The translations under genes and the position numbers were made by a program. Shown here one piece after another: positions 25,381 through 35,364 of a stretch of DNA of 64,000 nucleotides (positions are counted from its first letter, which is position 1; every line of letters starts with the position of its first letter). The notes under the pieces were generated by a model. It was not told the DNA's origin. It did not search any database and saw nothing but the letters and a program-made list of their open reading frames with translations. This DNA is from Pirellulaceae bacterium (GTDB lineage: Bacteria; Planctomycetota; Planctomycetia; Pirellulales; Pirellulaceae): positions 124,001 to 188,000 of the forward strand of contig JAHBXT010000002.1 of the NCBI GenBank assembly GCA_019636385.1. Direction: 5' to 3'.

Positions 25381-27891
25381 ATGAAATTCGCCGCCAATGT
25401 TCTTAACCGAAAAGGTCTGTGCTGCCTGGCTACCCTTGCCTGGTGCGTGAGTTGCTTGAGCACTATGACATCGCGGGCGGCTGAAGCCGACGCTGTCTCG
25501 TTGCCTGGTCTGTCTGCGCCGGTGCAGGTTTACCTGGACCAATATGCGATACCGCATGTTTATGCTGGCAGCTGGACCGATGCGGCGCGAGTGATGGGGT
25601 ATCTGCACGCCAGCGGGCGGCTGTGGCAAATGGATATGCTGCGCCGACAAGCCTCGGGTAATCTAGCTGAAATAATGGGGCCTGACGGATTGCCAGCCGA
25701 TACTCTGATGCGGCAACTTGGAATTCGACGAGATTGCGAAGCGCTCTGGAAGTCAAATGATATTCCTGATGCGATGCGAGCCGAGCTTGAAGCGTACGCG
25801 GCCGGCGTGAATCACCGAATTGCCGAATTAGGAAAAGACGGGTTGCCGATGGCGTTTCAGGCGATGGGGTATGCACCCGCGCCGTGGTCGCCGGTCGATT
25901 CGCTGGTGTTCAGCAAGTATATGGGCTGGGACCAGTCGGGGACTATGGACGATCTATGGTTTGGCAGTGTCGTTGAAAAAATGGGAGCCACCGCGCTGGA
26001 GCAACTTTGGCCGCTGGATCGTCCCTACGAGCAATCGACGATCAGTGTGCAATCCAGCCGCGCCACGTCGCTTGGGTCGGCCGCGTTTCTCAATCCAGCC
26101 AGCTCATCAAGCACCAGGGCAGGTGATTCGCATAATATCGGGTATCAACCCCCGTCGGAGAACGAGGTTGGAGGTGAGGGGCTCTCGCAAACCTACCTCA
26201 ATCTCTTTGATCGCCTGAATAACATTGGCTGGTTTGGTCGCGGCAGCAGTTTTGGTAGCAACAACTGGGCCGTGGACGGATCGAAGACCCAGTCTGGGAA
26301 GCCAATGGTGTGCAGCGATCCGCACTTGGGATTTAGCATTCCCAGTATTTGGTATACGGCGCATATCAATGTTGGCGATCAGAACGTGGCTGGCGTGACG
26401 TTCCCCGGTTCGCACACTGTTGTTATTGGCCATAACGACCATATCGCCTGGGGGTTGACCAACATGCAGGCCGATGCGGTTGACTACTACATTGAAACTG
26501 TCGATCCGCAGAATCCCCGTCGCTACCTGCATCGTGGCCAATGGAAAGAGATGACGCGCATCGTCGAGAGTATTCCAGTGCGTGGCTCTGAGTCGCACGA
26601 ACTGGTGATCGACAGCACGGTGCATGGGCCAGTGGTCCATCAGCAGCCAGCGACTATTTCGCTGTGTTGGACCGGATTGGGGCCAACGACCGATCCCGTT
26701 GCGTTTTGGGAGTTGTCGCGGGCTCGTGATCTAAACGGGTATTTGTCGGCATTGGATAAACTGCAGGTACCTGCGATGAACATTGTGTACGGCGATGTGT
26801 ATGGCAATATCGCTATGCACTGCTGCGGACGTCTGCCGCTGCGGACGCGCGGACAAGGCCGTACTCCCATGGATGGCTCAACTGGACTGAATGATTGGAA
26901 CGGCTGGATTGCTCGCGATCAACTGCCGTTGTCAATCAATCCGCCGGAGCATTTTGTAGCGTCGGCCAATGGTCGCCCCCATCCGTTGGGATATCCGCAT
27001 TACTTGGGATGGATGTGGGACCCCAGCTACCGTACGCGGCGCATTAAGAACGTGTTGACCGAGGCCAAATCGCTCACCATCGAAACGATGAAGCCGATCC
27101 AATACGATCACTTCGACGGTGCCGCCAGCCAGTTTTTGCCGGCCATGTTGCCGGCTCTGAAAGATCGGTTAGATGCCAAGGCCAATCCGCAGTTGCTCGC
27201 GGCGGCAGCCGCTGCGCTCCGCGACTGGGATTACATGGCAGGGACCGATGCGATTGGTCCGACTATCTGGTTGCACTGGCTGGAAAAATATCGTGACAAT
27301 GTTTGGCAGGATGAGTGGCCGGAATTGGGTATCGAGCCCCAAGGGGGATCGTGGGGGTTTTGCGGCGACAATCGCCGCGAGCCGATGTTGGAGGTGCTGG
27401 AGTACCTGACGCGTGAAATGCCCGAATCCGTTTGGTTTGATGATCGTCGAACTGCTGAGCGCGAGAATCGCGACATCATTCTGCGGCGCAGTTTTGTGGA
27501 GGCCGTAGAATCCTTGGCTGCCAGGTTCGGTACGGATCTCAACCAGTGGCAGTGGCAAAACATCAATGTGCTGAAAATAGAATCGCTGTCTGGAGTTGCT
27601 GATTTAAATGTTGATGGTGGGCCGGTGGTCGGCACCTCATTTACGCTTAACCCCGGCGGCAATGTTGGACACGTGGGCGGCGGTGCTTCCTGGCGAATGA
27701 TCGTGGACTTCGGCAAAGTGAGCAGCAGTGTGGGCGTCTATCCGGGTGGCCAGAGTGAAGACCCGGCAAGTGCCCATTATGCTGATCAAGTCCCGTTGTG
27801 GGCCACCGGCCAGTACACGCCTCTCAACATGCACACGCGCCCCGCCGATTTGCCGGTTGCGGCTAAGACCAAAGTGATCTCATTTAAGTAA
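25381..27891 (+). CDS. Penicillin acylase family N-terminal-nucleophile amidase
   Basis: This 836-residue precursor has a signal peptide (about residues 1-33), an alpha-chain region (VYLDQYAIPHVYA, GYLHASGRLWQMDMLRR), a spacer, and the autoprocessing site GSNNW, where Ser293 would become the beta-chain N-terminus and nucleophile. Downstream are SDPHLG, the GHND oxyanion region and IVYGDVYGNI. The family hydrolyses amides: beta-lactam side chains, N-acyl-homoserine lactones, acyl-amino acids and cyclic lipopeptides. Cleavage of N-acyl chains is plausible given the TesB thioesterase 18 bases downstream. The ATG at 25381 follows a purine-rich AGGAG tract; the open frame extends upstream to 25165 without a plausible N-terminus. 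Confidence 0.9.
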   Translation: MKFAANVLNRKGLCCLATLAWCVSCLSTMTSRAAEADAVSLPGLSAPVQVYLDQYAIPHVYAGSWTDAARVMGYLHASGRLWQMDMLRRQASGNLAEIMGPDGLPADTLMRQLGIRRDCEALWKSNDIPDAMRAELEAYAAGVNHRIAELGKDGLPMAFQAMGYAPAPWSPVDSLVFSKYMGWDQSGTMDDLWFGSVVEKMGATALEQLWPLDRPYEQSTISVQSSRATSLGSAAFLNPASSSSTRAGDSHNIGYQPPSENEVGGEGLSQTYLNLFDRLNNIGWFGRGSSFGSNNWAVDGSKTQSGKPMVCSDPHLGFSIPSIWYTAHINVGDQNVAGVTFPGSHTVVIGHNDHIAWGLTNMQADAVDYYIETVDPQNPRRYLHRGQWKEMTRIVESIPVRGSESHELVIDSTVHGPVVHQQPATISLCWTGLGPTTDPVAFWELSRARDLNGYLSALDKLQVPAMNIVYGDVYGNIAMHCCGRLPLRTRGQGRTPMDGSTGLNDWNGWIARDQLPLSINPPEHFVASANGRPHPLGYPHYLGWMWDPSYRTRRIKNVLTEAKSLTIETMKPIQYDHFDGAASQFLPAMLPALKDRLDAKANPQLLAAAAAALRDWDYMAGTDAIGPTIWLHWLEKYRDNVWQDEWPELGIEPQGGSWGFCGDNRREPMLEVLEYLTREMPESVWFDDRRTAERENRDIILRRSFVEAVESLAARFGTDLNQWQWQNINVLKIESLSGVADLNVDGGPVVGTSFTLNPGGNVGHVGGGASWRMIVDFGKVSSSVGVYPGGQSEDPASAHYADQVPLWATGQYTPLNMHTRPADLPVAAKTKVISFK

Positions 27892-27908
27892 AGACCAGCA
27901 TAAGCTCT

Positions 27909-28793
27909 ATGAAAGACACGGCTTCTCTGCTGGAACATTTGGACGTCAAGCCGATCGGGCAGTGGCTGTTCGAGGGCGGCTCCCTAGACATTGGCAGTCC
28001 TAACGTCTATGGCGGGCAGGTTTTGGCACAGTCCCTGAACGCTGCTTACAAGACAGTCGATGCGGCCCGACTGGCACACTCGATTCACGCCTACTTTTTT
28101 CTGCGTGGAAACTTTCAGTTGCCGGTGACCTATCAGGTCGAAGCCATTCGCGACGGCCGCAGCTTCACAACTCGCGATGTCAAAGCGCTGCAAAACGACA
28201 AGGTCATTTTTCAGAGCATCATCTCATTTCAGGTCAAAGAGCCTCTGAGCTTTGAGCATCAGATCCGCAAGCCGTTTTTGTGGAGAACTCCTCGCTGGCT
28301 CCCCAGCAACTTGGACTACTATCAAATCTTCAAACGTTTTTTTCCACCCAAGTTGAAGGAATGGCTGTCCTATGATCGGCCCATAGAGTTCAAGCCAGTT
28401 GAGGTCGAGCGCTATTTATTTCCCAAGCACCGTTATAAGCCGCGACGGCACATCTGGTTTCGATTTTTGCAGACGATTCCCGTCACTCAGCCCCAAGCCC
28501 AGCAGATGTTGCTGTATGCTTCTGACTACAATTTGTTATTCACCTCACTGGATCCACATTCCAACGCTACGATGGGCAATGTGCAAGCAGCCAGTATTGA
28601 CCACGCCATGTGGTTTCATCGCGACATCGATATTTCTGATTGGATGCTGTACCAACTAGATAGCCCCAGTTCCAGCAATGCTCGCGGATTCACTCGCGGC
28701 AACATCTTTTCGCGCCGCGGAGTGCTGGTCGCCTCTGCCGTTCAAGAAGGTCTTATTCGACCAATCAAGAAGCAACCCAAAGTGACAGATTAA
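27909..28793 (+). CDS. tesB: Acyl-CoA thioesterase II (TesB type)
   Basis: This 294-residue double-hotdog thioesterase hydrolyses acyl-CoA to free acid and CoA. The first hotdog has the characteristic YGGQVLAQSL and SIHAYFFLRG. The second has IDHAMWFHR, with the catalytic Asp, and GRG-like RGNIFSRRGVLVASAVQEGL, with the Thr/Gln partners. Length equals the family norm (about 285-290). The start ATG lies 18 bases after the penicillin-acylase gene, so the two are probably cotranscribed; together they could release and then process acyl chains. Confidence 0.92.
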   Translation: MKDTASLLEHLDVKPIGQWLFEGGSLDIGSPNVYGGQVLAQSLNAAYKTVDAARLAHSIHAYFFLRGNFQLPVTYQVEAIRDGRSFTTRDVKALQNDKVIFQSIISFQVKEPLSFEHQIRKPFLWRTPRWLPSNLDYYQIFKRFFPPKLKEWLSYDRPIEFKPVEVERYLFPKHRYKPRRHIWFRFLQTIPVTQPQAQQMLLYASDYNLLFTSLDPHSNATMGNVQAASIDHAMWFHRDIDISDWMLYQLDSPSSSNARGFTRGNIFSRRGVLVASAVQEGLIRPIKKQPKVTD

Positions 28794-29075
28794 CGATCAA
28801 TGGCTCCACGACCCTGCGTTGGCTGTGAACAATTCCCCTTGCCCGGATTCAGTTAAAGCCTGACGATTGATGTCCAGCACCAAGGCCATGTCGTCCCATT
28901 CCAAAATTATTGACCAGCTAATGGTCGACCGGGTCGGTTCGAAATCAGATTGCTGAGTGTCAGTGCGGCTGGAAGCTTGAATGTAACCTACAGTGCACGC
29001 ACTGGCTATGAAATAACTCGGTGAAGCCTTAGCCAATCACATTGGCCAACCGCTGCGGGAGATTTAGGTTTGAGT
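28794..29075. other. Intergenic region, short hairpin
   Basis: This 282-base gap precedes the MMPL exporter. A small perfect inverted repeat GACCA/TGGTC with a 5-base loop lies at 28912-28926. No gene or clear promoter was recognised. Confidence 0.4.
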
Positions 29076-31448
29076 ATGAGAATCGGGTCACTTTTCGGGC
29101 GCAGCACAGATCGAGTTCTGAGTAGTGGGCTGCTCCTGATGGTGGTCCTGTTCACTCTGAACGGCGTGTGGAAAGCCTTGCGAGACGGTAGCAATCGGAT
29201 TGAAGATTGGCTGCCGCGCGGCTTTCAGGAGTCGCTGGAACTGGAGTGGTTTCGATCGCAATTCGGAGGTGACTCATTCCTGATGATTAGCTGGCAAGGT
29301 TGTGAGATTGCACCGAATGCAAACGCCGAATCGACCACTAGCCGATTTGCAGATCTACTCCGCAAGAGCGGTGTCGAAGCGGGGCAACCGGCCTTTTTTT
29401 CACAGGTGTTTACAGGCGATGACGCTCTGCGAATGCTGGCGAAACAGGCTGTCGGAATTGACCGTCAGGAGGCCATCAAGCGGTTAGGCGGTTGGATGAT
29501 TGGACGCGATGGCAAATCTTCGTGTATTGTGACCGTGTTGTCTGACGCGGGACTACAACATGACCGAGCTGCGATAGAAGCCGTTTATGAGGCGGCCGCA
29601 CAGACCGGTGACGCAGCGCTACTGTCTACTGAAAACCTGCATGTTGCCGGCCCGGCCATTGAAGCCCTGGAGATCGAAAGGTCAAGTCATCGATTCTTGT
29701 TACCCTTAAATTTGGCATGCTACGCGGTGTGTGCAATTCTGATGCTGTTCACCTTTCGCAGTCGGGCCGTGACTTGTTTGGTGTTAGCCAATGCGATCGC
29801 TAGTCAATTATTGTTGTTGGCCGTCGTGGGCTACTCGCCATGGTGCAGGTTGGATTCGATCATGCTCATTGCACCGTCACTGATTTTCGTGCTCAGCGTA
29901 TCGGCTGCCGTGCACTTGGTGAACTACTATCGCGATGCGGTGCTAGCTGTCGGTCTGGAGCGCGCCGCCTGGGAAGCAACCCGCTCTGCGGCCGCCCCTA
30001 CTCTATTCGCTTCGCTTACGACCGCTGTAGGCTTGCTTTCACTGACGGTCAGTATGCTCGTTCCCATCCGAAATTTTGGAATCTATTCTGCTGTTGGCGT
30101 GCTGCTTAGTCTAGGATTATCGGCCACTCTACCTTGGCAGCTCAGAGCACTCGTCCCGGCGGGCTGGGCGAGTCAACCTAGCAGCCAAGGCTGGTGGATG
30201 CCCCGCAGTGACAAGGTAGTGCAAGGAGTCGTTCGATACCGTTGGCTCATTCTGTCTGTGGGATGGATCGTGTTCATGATGGGTTCGTGGGGAGTCACCC
30301 AACTGCAAGCGATGATCCGCATTCATGATTTCTTTCTTCCGAAATCCAAGTTGGTCGAAGACTATGCGTGGCTACAGCAAACCATTGGACCGTTGGCGCC
30401 CATTGAGATCGTAGCCAAGATACCGCAAGTTGCGTCGCCCACGCTACTGGATCAGTTACGAGCGGTAGAAAGAATTCAGCAGACGGTGGCTGCGGATACC
30501 AGCATCCACGCCACAGCCTCGGCCGTCAATTTTGCACCGCCGCTGCAGTCATTCAAAAGGACCAGCTTACGCGGCGTCGCCCACCGCACTTTGCTGAACG
30601 AACGCATGGCAGATATCCACCAGGATTTTATCGATGCTGGCTTCCTGAGAATGACCCTCGATCAGTACTTGTGGAGGATCAGCGCCCGCGTATTTTCGTC
30701 TGACGAAGTCGATTACGCCAGGCTGATCGGAAATCTTAAGTCAGAACTCGCCACACTGACTCAACTGTTTGCAGAAGATGGCTTGTCGGGTGTTGAGTTC
30801 ACGATCACCGGAGGTGTTCCGGTAATGCAAAAAGCGCAGGATCAAATGCTTGACGATTTGATCAATAGTTTTTTGTGTTCGACGGTGTTGATTACGTGTT
30901 CTATGATCTGCCTGTTCACCGCTTGGGCTGTTGTAGAACCTGGCTTTTGGAGTAGGCCGCTTCGATGTTGGTCAGCCTGCGTTTTGTCTGGACTACTAGC
31001 GATGATTCCCAATCTACTGCCGGTCGTCGTGGTCTTTGGGGCGATCGGCATGATGGGAGTCACAGTGGGCGTGGGATCCATGTTGACCGCCACCGTCGCG
31101 ATGGGCATCGCCGTCGACGACACGTTGCACTTTCTTACCTGGTACCATCGTTCGCGCAGAATGTGCAACAGCCGACAGGATTCGGTGGTGTTCGCCTTGA
31201 CGCGCTGTGCGCGGGCGATGAGCCAGACCACGGCCATCTTCGTCTTTGGGCTGGCGGTCTTTACACTTAGCCCCTATTTGCCGACGGCGCGTTATGCCGG
31301 CATCATGTGTTCGATGCTGTCTATCGCACTGGTTGCCGATTTAATCGTGCTGCCGGCTCTACTATTGAGCCCGGTGGGGCGAGTATTCGACTTGGGACAT
31401 GAACGCCGTGCAGTTTCAGATACTCAACGGCCCGAGATTTGCCCATAA
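29076..31448 (+). CDS. MMPL/RND-family membrane transporter
   Basis: This 790-residue protein has one N-terminal membrane segment (about 17-35), a large external loop to about residue 205, a block of five further segments (about 205-355), a central loop, another membrane segment near 390 and a second external loop. The final five segments end near residue 775. The last block includes GIAVDDTLHFLTWYHRSR, the acidic residues expected for proton coupling in MMPL and Patched-like RND proteins. Such proteins export lipids, hopanoids, sterol-like molecules or pigments. The convergent neighbour is a lipid acyltransferase whose 3' end overlaps this gene by 128 bases. The start is ATG 29076, with an in-frame TTG two codons upstream. 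Confidence 0.88.
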   Translation: MRIGSLFGRSTDRVLSSGLLLMVVLFTLNGVWKALRDGSNRIEDWLPRGFQESLELEWFRSQFGGDSFLMISWQGCEIAPNANAESTTSRFADLLRKSGVEAGQPAFFSQVFTGDDALRMLAKQAVGIDRQEAIKRLGGWMIGRDGKSSCIVTVLSDAGLQHDRAAIEAVYEAAAQTGDAALLSTENLHVAGPAIEALEIERSSHRFLLPLNLACYAVCAILMLFTFRSRAVTCLVLANAIASQLLLLAVVGYSPWCRLDSIMLIAPSLIFVLSVSAAVHLVNYYRDAVLAVGLERAAWEATRSAAAPTLFASLTTAVGLLSLTVSMLVPIRNFGIYSAVGVLLSLGLSATLPWQLRALVPAGWASQPSSQGWWMPRSDKVVQGVVRYRWLILSVGWIVFMMGSWGVTQLQAMIRIHDFFLPKSKLVEDYAWLQQTIGPLAPIEIVAKIPQVASPTLLDQLRAVERIQQTVAADTSIHATASAVNFAPPLQSFKRTSLRGVAHRTLLNERMADIHQDFIDAGFLRMTLDQYLWRISARVFSSDEVDYARLIGNLKSELATLTQLFAEDGLSGVEFTITGGVPVMQKAQDQMLDDLINSFLCSTVLITCSMICLFTAWAVVEPGFWSRPLRCWSACVLSGLLAMIPNLLPVVVVFGAIGMMGVTVGVGSMLTATVAMGIAVDDTLHFLTWYHRSRRMCNSRQDSVVFALTRCARAMSQTTAIFVFGLAVFTLSPYLPTARYAGIMCSMLSIALVADLIVLPALLLSPVGRVFDLGHERRAVSDTQRPEICP

Positions 31449-33219
31449 AACGCTCAATACGCAGGAGATCGGTCTGTAGGATATCGACTGCAATCAGCAC
31501 GTCGACGGAATCGCTGAAATTTGGGTCAACGCCAAACGCGATGGCCTCCGCTCCCAGTTTCAGATAGTGCTTCAGTAGAACCGGCATGCTCTTGTGTTCG
31601 ATCTCCTGCAGAATCTCGTCGATATCTGAGATGGATTCCAAGCACTGTAGATGTTCAGCCAGTAGGCCCGGCAGTGGTAAATCTCGGTAGGCATGTATGG
31701 CCTGGACGAAGGGAGCCAAATCTTGGCGAAGTAGCTTGCGACGCAAAAAATCAACGATGATCTGCCGCGACAAGTTGCCATAATGGCGGCTGATGCTGGC
31801 CGGACCAAACAATGTGCGTACCCGCGGATTGCGCCACACGTATTCACCTATACTCTGCCACAGGCCAAGCAATACCTCTGGGCTGCGTTGATAGCCCAGG
31901 CTGACAAACGAACGCCCCATTTCCAATGCTGTCCCAAGTTGCGGCAAAAAATTCGCTCCGAAACGGAACAGTGAGTGAGTGTAGATACCATCCAATCCTT
32001 GGTCTTCAACCACTTGATCGGCATGGGCTAAACGGTAGGCACCGGCCACCTCCCGCCGCTCGCGATTCCATGCGAACAGATGCAAGTACGTGGTATCGAA
32101 ACGGTCTAAATCTACAGCTTGGCCTGTTCCCTCGCCTGCTTCGCGAAACGACTCTTCTCTCAGCCGACCAATCTCGGCCAATGTGTGCGGAATTTCGTCT
32201 GCAGAGACACAATAGAAATTAAACGCTCCCTTTGACAATAACACACGGCCTCGATCGATTGCATTAATCTCTTGCGTCAGCAGGCCAACATCACTGCGTG
32301 TGACAATCGAAGATCTTACGGAACTCCCCACTTGGTTAGCCTTGAGGTCTGTCTGAGATGGATTTAACAAGTAGGTTCGCAAACGCAAATAATCCGTGGC
32401 CCGCTGACGATTCGGAAAGCCATCTAATCGCCGAGGACCAATGGAATTGCCCACAGCAACTGACAGCTCCCATCCCCGTTTTCCCAGTAGTTCACGGGGA
32501 AGCAAGGCGGTTCGCAGGCGGGGATGGAGCAATCCCGCACATTGGAACAACTGACTATTCTGACCGTGAAAGTAGATCGGCACCACCGTTGCGCGGTGAC
32601 TGTGTGCAAAGCGTACTGCCGTGTCACTCCAAGCTGGATCCATTACCCGCCACTGCTTTGGATGTAGGTGCGAAACAGTTCCAGACGGAAACATCGCCAG
32701 CAGGCCATCTTGGGAAAGCCACTCGATAGCGGCGCGACAGGCCATCACGTTCTGGGCCCGTGTGTTCACTCCACCAAACGGGTCAGCAGCAATCACTTGC
32801 GGCTGCAACTCATCGATCCGCTGGATCAGAAAATTTGCAAAGATCTTGACATCAGGCCGCACTTGCGACAGCAAATCAAATAAGATCAGGCCTTCTGCAG
32901 CACCAAAGGGGTGATTTGCGACGATGATCACAGGGCCTGCTGTCGGTATGGTTTCCAGGGAACCCAGAGTCAATCGCCAACTTATCCCAAATTCAGCCAA
33001 GACTCTCGAAGCAAATTCGCCAGGAGATTTTCGAGGGTTTTCCAATTGGATGGCATCATAAAGTTTCGCCAAACGACCGAGTCCCGAAACCTGTTCCAGA
33101 GTCCGATCGAACAATCGACTTAGGCTACCACCGAATCCCTGTGCATGGTCATGCCAATTGATTCGAAAGGGATTACGAGAAACGGTCATGGCACTGTTGG
33201 TAGTCTGTTGCTTGTCCAT
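31321..33219 (-). CDS. OlsF-like bifunctional acyltransferase (PlsC-type plus OlsB-type GNAT)
   Basis: The protein has 632 residues. The N-terminal half is a lysophospholipid acyltransferase: VANHPFGAAEG, with His103 and an acidic residue six positions later (Glu109), then the FPSGTVSHL glycerol-binding block. The C-terminal half is a GNAT-type N-acyltransferase of the OlsB/hemolysin family, with REESFREAGEG...DRFDTTYLHLF. This N-to-C order matches OlsF, which makes ornithine lipid by N-acylating ornithine and then O-acylating the product. Planctomycetes are known to contain ornithine lipids, but the amino-acid substrate here is not proven. The start is uncertain: ATG 33219 is chosen, with ATGs at 33312 and 33348 also open. 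The 3' end overlaps the MMPL gene by 128 bases. Confidence 0.85.
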   Translation of the reverse strand: MDKQQTTNSAMTVSRNPFRINWHDHAQGFGGSLSRLFDRTLEQVSGLGRLAKLYDAIQLENPRKSPGEFASRVLAEFGISWRLTLGSLETIPTAGPVIIVANHPFGAAEGLILFDLLSQVRPDVKIFANFLIQRIDELQPQVIAADPFGGVNTRAQNVMACRAAIEWLSQDGLLAMFPSGTVSHLHPKQWRVMDPAWSDTAVRFAHSHRATVVPIYFHGQNSQLFQCAGLLHPRLRTALLPRELLGKRGWELSVAVGNSIGPRRLDGFPNRQRATDYLRLRTYLLNPSQTDLKANQVGSSVRSSIVTRSDVGLLTQEINAIDRGRVLLSKGAFNFYCVSADEIPHTLAEIGRLREESFREAGEGTGQAVDLDRFDTTYLHLFAWNRERREVAGAYRLAHADQVVEDQGLDGIYTHSLFRFGANFLPQLGTALEMGRSFVSLGYQRSPEVLLGLWQSIGEYVWRNPRVRTLFGPASISRHYGNLSRQIIVDFLRRKLLRQDLAPFVQAIHAYRDLPLPGLLAEHLQCLESISDIDEILQEIEHKSMPVLLKHYLKLGAEAIAFGVDPNFSDSVDVLIAVDILQTDLLRIERFMGKSRAVEYLKLHGVHVPSRILAPPGSIVEPAARLNRQPVR

Positions 33220-33564
33220 GCGTGCGATCCGACGTGCGTTAGGAGACTGTCGATCTCGATGCGTAACATGATTGCGGGTGTACCGCGCTGCATGTTGCCC
33301 AGTCGATTCCATGCCTCGGTCGTGAATACCGTTGCCTAGGCCGTGCATACCTACCGCTCATCGTAATCAGACTCGAATGCGTTCACAATCCGGCGCAGAG
33401 CTGCAAAGCTAAGTCTAATTTACCCCTACATTAGGGAACTTAACTACTAGTGCAGCATTGCAGCAGAGAGCTACACGCAGCCTCGTGAACCGGTTGAGTC
33501 ATTATCCTTAGAAGCTTAAGCTAGTCAGTAAGACATTTTTCTAAATACAGAAAGCGAGTTATTC
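33220..33564. other. Divergent intergenic region
   Basis: Part of this region (to 33348) could belong to the acyltransferase if an upstream start is used. A small perfect hairpin CCCTA/TAGGG with a 3-base loop lies at 33424-33436. No promoter could be assigned with confidence. Confidence 0.4.
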
Positions 33565-35364
33565 TTGGTTCAGTACCATCGGCTGAGCGCCAGCATTTTG
33601 ATTTACCTGATTGCCGGTGTTGTCACGCGGGGGCCAATCGCAGCAGCTCTTGATAGCACTTTGGCCTTCATCCATGTCGCGCATTTTCCTGTGCTTCATC
33701 AACAAATGAGTGATTCTCAATTGGGTAGCCTGTGGCAAGTCGAGGCGCTGCGGCCGTTTCGAGACCAGTTGCGGCACCAGGGCTGGGACTGGTCGAGCCG
33801 GATGGAGCGTAAGTTTGGTGTCTCCACGGCCATGTTGGTCCGTCTGGCTCAGGGTGAGCTATTGCTGTTGGTTACAGGCGGGACCAACAACGATCGGCAC
33901 ATCTCACTAGTGATCGAAGCCCGTGACCCGGCAATCACACTTGAGTTCATGGATGCGGCTGCCCAGAATCTGCAATCGGCCGGAGCTGTAAGGAGTGATA
34001 GTCAAGAGATCAGCAGCATCGAACAAATTGTACTCTCCTTTCCAGAACGGGAGGTGGGCATCTGCGCAATCGCTGGTTTCGTTGTCATCTCTAGCGATCC
34101 ACAACTGGGGCTTGAGTTTGCCAATCAAGTCTCACGATTAGCAGGCCAAGATCTGGACACTCCGCTTGCTGAACTGGCTGGCCTGCATGATCCTCCAGTC
34201 AACTACATGAACGGAGTTGGAGCGCACCTGAGTTGGCAATGTGCACCGGCAATGCTGTTGGAAGCTGTCGCAGAACACCAAAATCCAGACTTGCCGCTGG
34301 CAAATAGCCATCCTGGCGACCAAATTCAATTGGCGGCACCCCCTGTCAGCGATTGGAAGCAGCAGCTTGATGACATTGATTCGGCACGGGGCGTGATACA
34401 CTTTAATTCTGAACTAAGCGAGATCGCCGGGACTATTGAATTGGAGGCCGCCTTACCCCGTCGGGGAATTACGGAACTTCTGGATATTCAACCAGGCGAA
34501 TTGAAGTTCCCCGATTTCGTTCCGGCGCCTGTCAGTAGATGCGCAGTAGCTAACTGGAATATCGGCAGCGCCATCAAGCGACTAGCCAAACTCTACGATG
34601 ACGTTACGGAAACTCCAGGTGCATTTCAACAGACAGTCGCTGATGTTAAGCAAGAGCTGAATGTCGATTTGGAAGGTGATTTGTTCGCCATTCTCGGCCC
34701 GCAAGTCATGATCGCGGGAAGATTTGTGCAGGAGCTGAATGCTGAACAGACTTTGATTGCTTTGAACATTCAACAGCCTGAAGTCAATGCTGATCGCGTC
34801 GCGGAAATCATAAATCGCTTGTTTGCCGAAGACACTGAAACGCAGCAGCTCAGGCTGCCCGGCCAACCTCACTCGTTGTGGCAAATCAGTTTTGTGTCTG
34901 CTGACGAGCGAGTCGCTATGGCTCAGTCCGGTCTGATGGTAGCTGATGGCAAGCTATGGTGCTCGACTCACGCTTCTTGGATCGCCGAGGTTCTCTCGTC
35001 CGAAACAGCAACCAAGTTGATTGAAGCTCCAGAGTTTCGCCAAGCCGCCGCTAGATGGGACGACGCGGCGACCGGCGTCGTCTTGCGGAGCTATGACGAC
35101 TTAAGTCGTGAACTGGAATTTACCTACGAGACCCTGCGTACGAAGGGAGTAACAACTCGAGATACTTCGACCAGCTTGTTGGCGATACTTGTGGGAACCG
35201 CCGTGGGAGCAACGCATGATCACACCAGCCTGGATTTTAAAACGCTTCCCGAATTCGCACAGGTTCGTGATTTTTTGGGCACGGTTACATGGTCATTGGA
35301 AAGTCGCCCAGCAGGTTGGCACGTTTCGTTCCATGTTTTCTCTAAGGCCAAGCTTGATGATTAA
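33565..35364 (+). CDS. Secreted protein of unknown function (DUF3352-like)
   Basis: The protein has 599 residues and begins with a TTG; that start is supported because it supplies a signal peptide (LSASILIYLIAGVV...AAA, about residues 8-28) and the next ATG is 47 codons later. The mature part alternates beta strands and helices. It resembles the long repeated layout of planctomycete secreted proteins that share DUF3352-like segments, but no catalytic motif is visible. The downstream gene starts inside its stop region with an 8-base overlap, so the two are translated together and probably act together outside the cytoplasm. Confidence 0.8.
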   Translation: MVQYHRLSASILIYLIAGVVTRGPIAAALDSTLAFIHVAHFPVLHQQMSDSQLGSLWQVEALRPFRDQLRHQGWDWSSRMERKFGVSTAMLVRLAQGELLLLVTGGTNNDRHISLVIEARDPAITLEFMDAAAQNLQSAGAVRSDSQEISSIEQIVLSFPEREVGICAIAGFVVISSDPQLGLEFANQVSRLAGQDLDTPLAELAGLHDPPVNYMNGVGAHLSWQCAPAMLLEAVAEHQNPDLPLANSHPGDQIQLAAPPVSDWKQQLDDIDSARGVIHFNSELSEIAGTIELEAALPRRGITELLDIQPGELKFPDFVPAPVSRCAVANWNIGSAIKRLAKLYDDVTETPGAFQQTVADVKQELNVDLEGDLFAILGPQVMIAGRFVQELNAEQTLIALNIQQPEVNADRVAEIINRLFAEDTETQQLRLPGQPHSLWQISFVSADERVAMAQSGLMVADGKLWCSTHASWIAEVLSSETATKLIEAPEFRQAAARWDDAATGVVLRSYDDLSRELEFTYETLRTKGVTTRDTSTSLLAILVGTAVGATHDHTSLDFKTLPEFAQVRDFLGTVTWSLESRPAGWHVSFHVFSKAKLDD

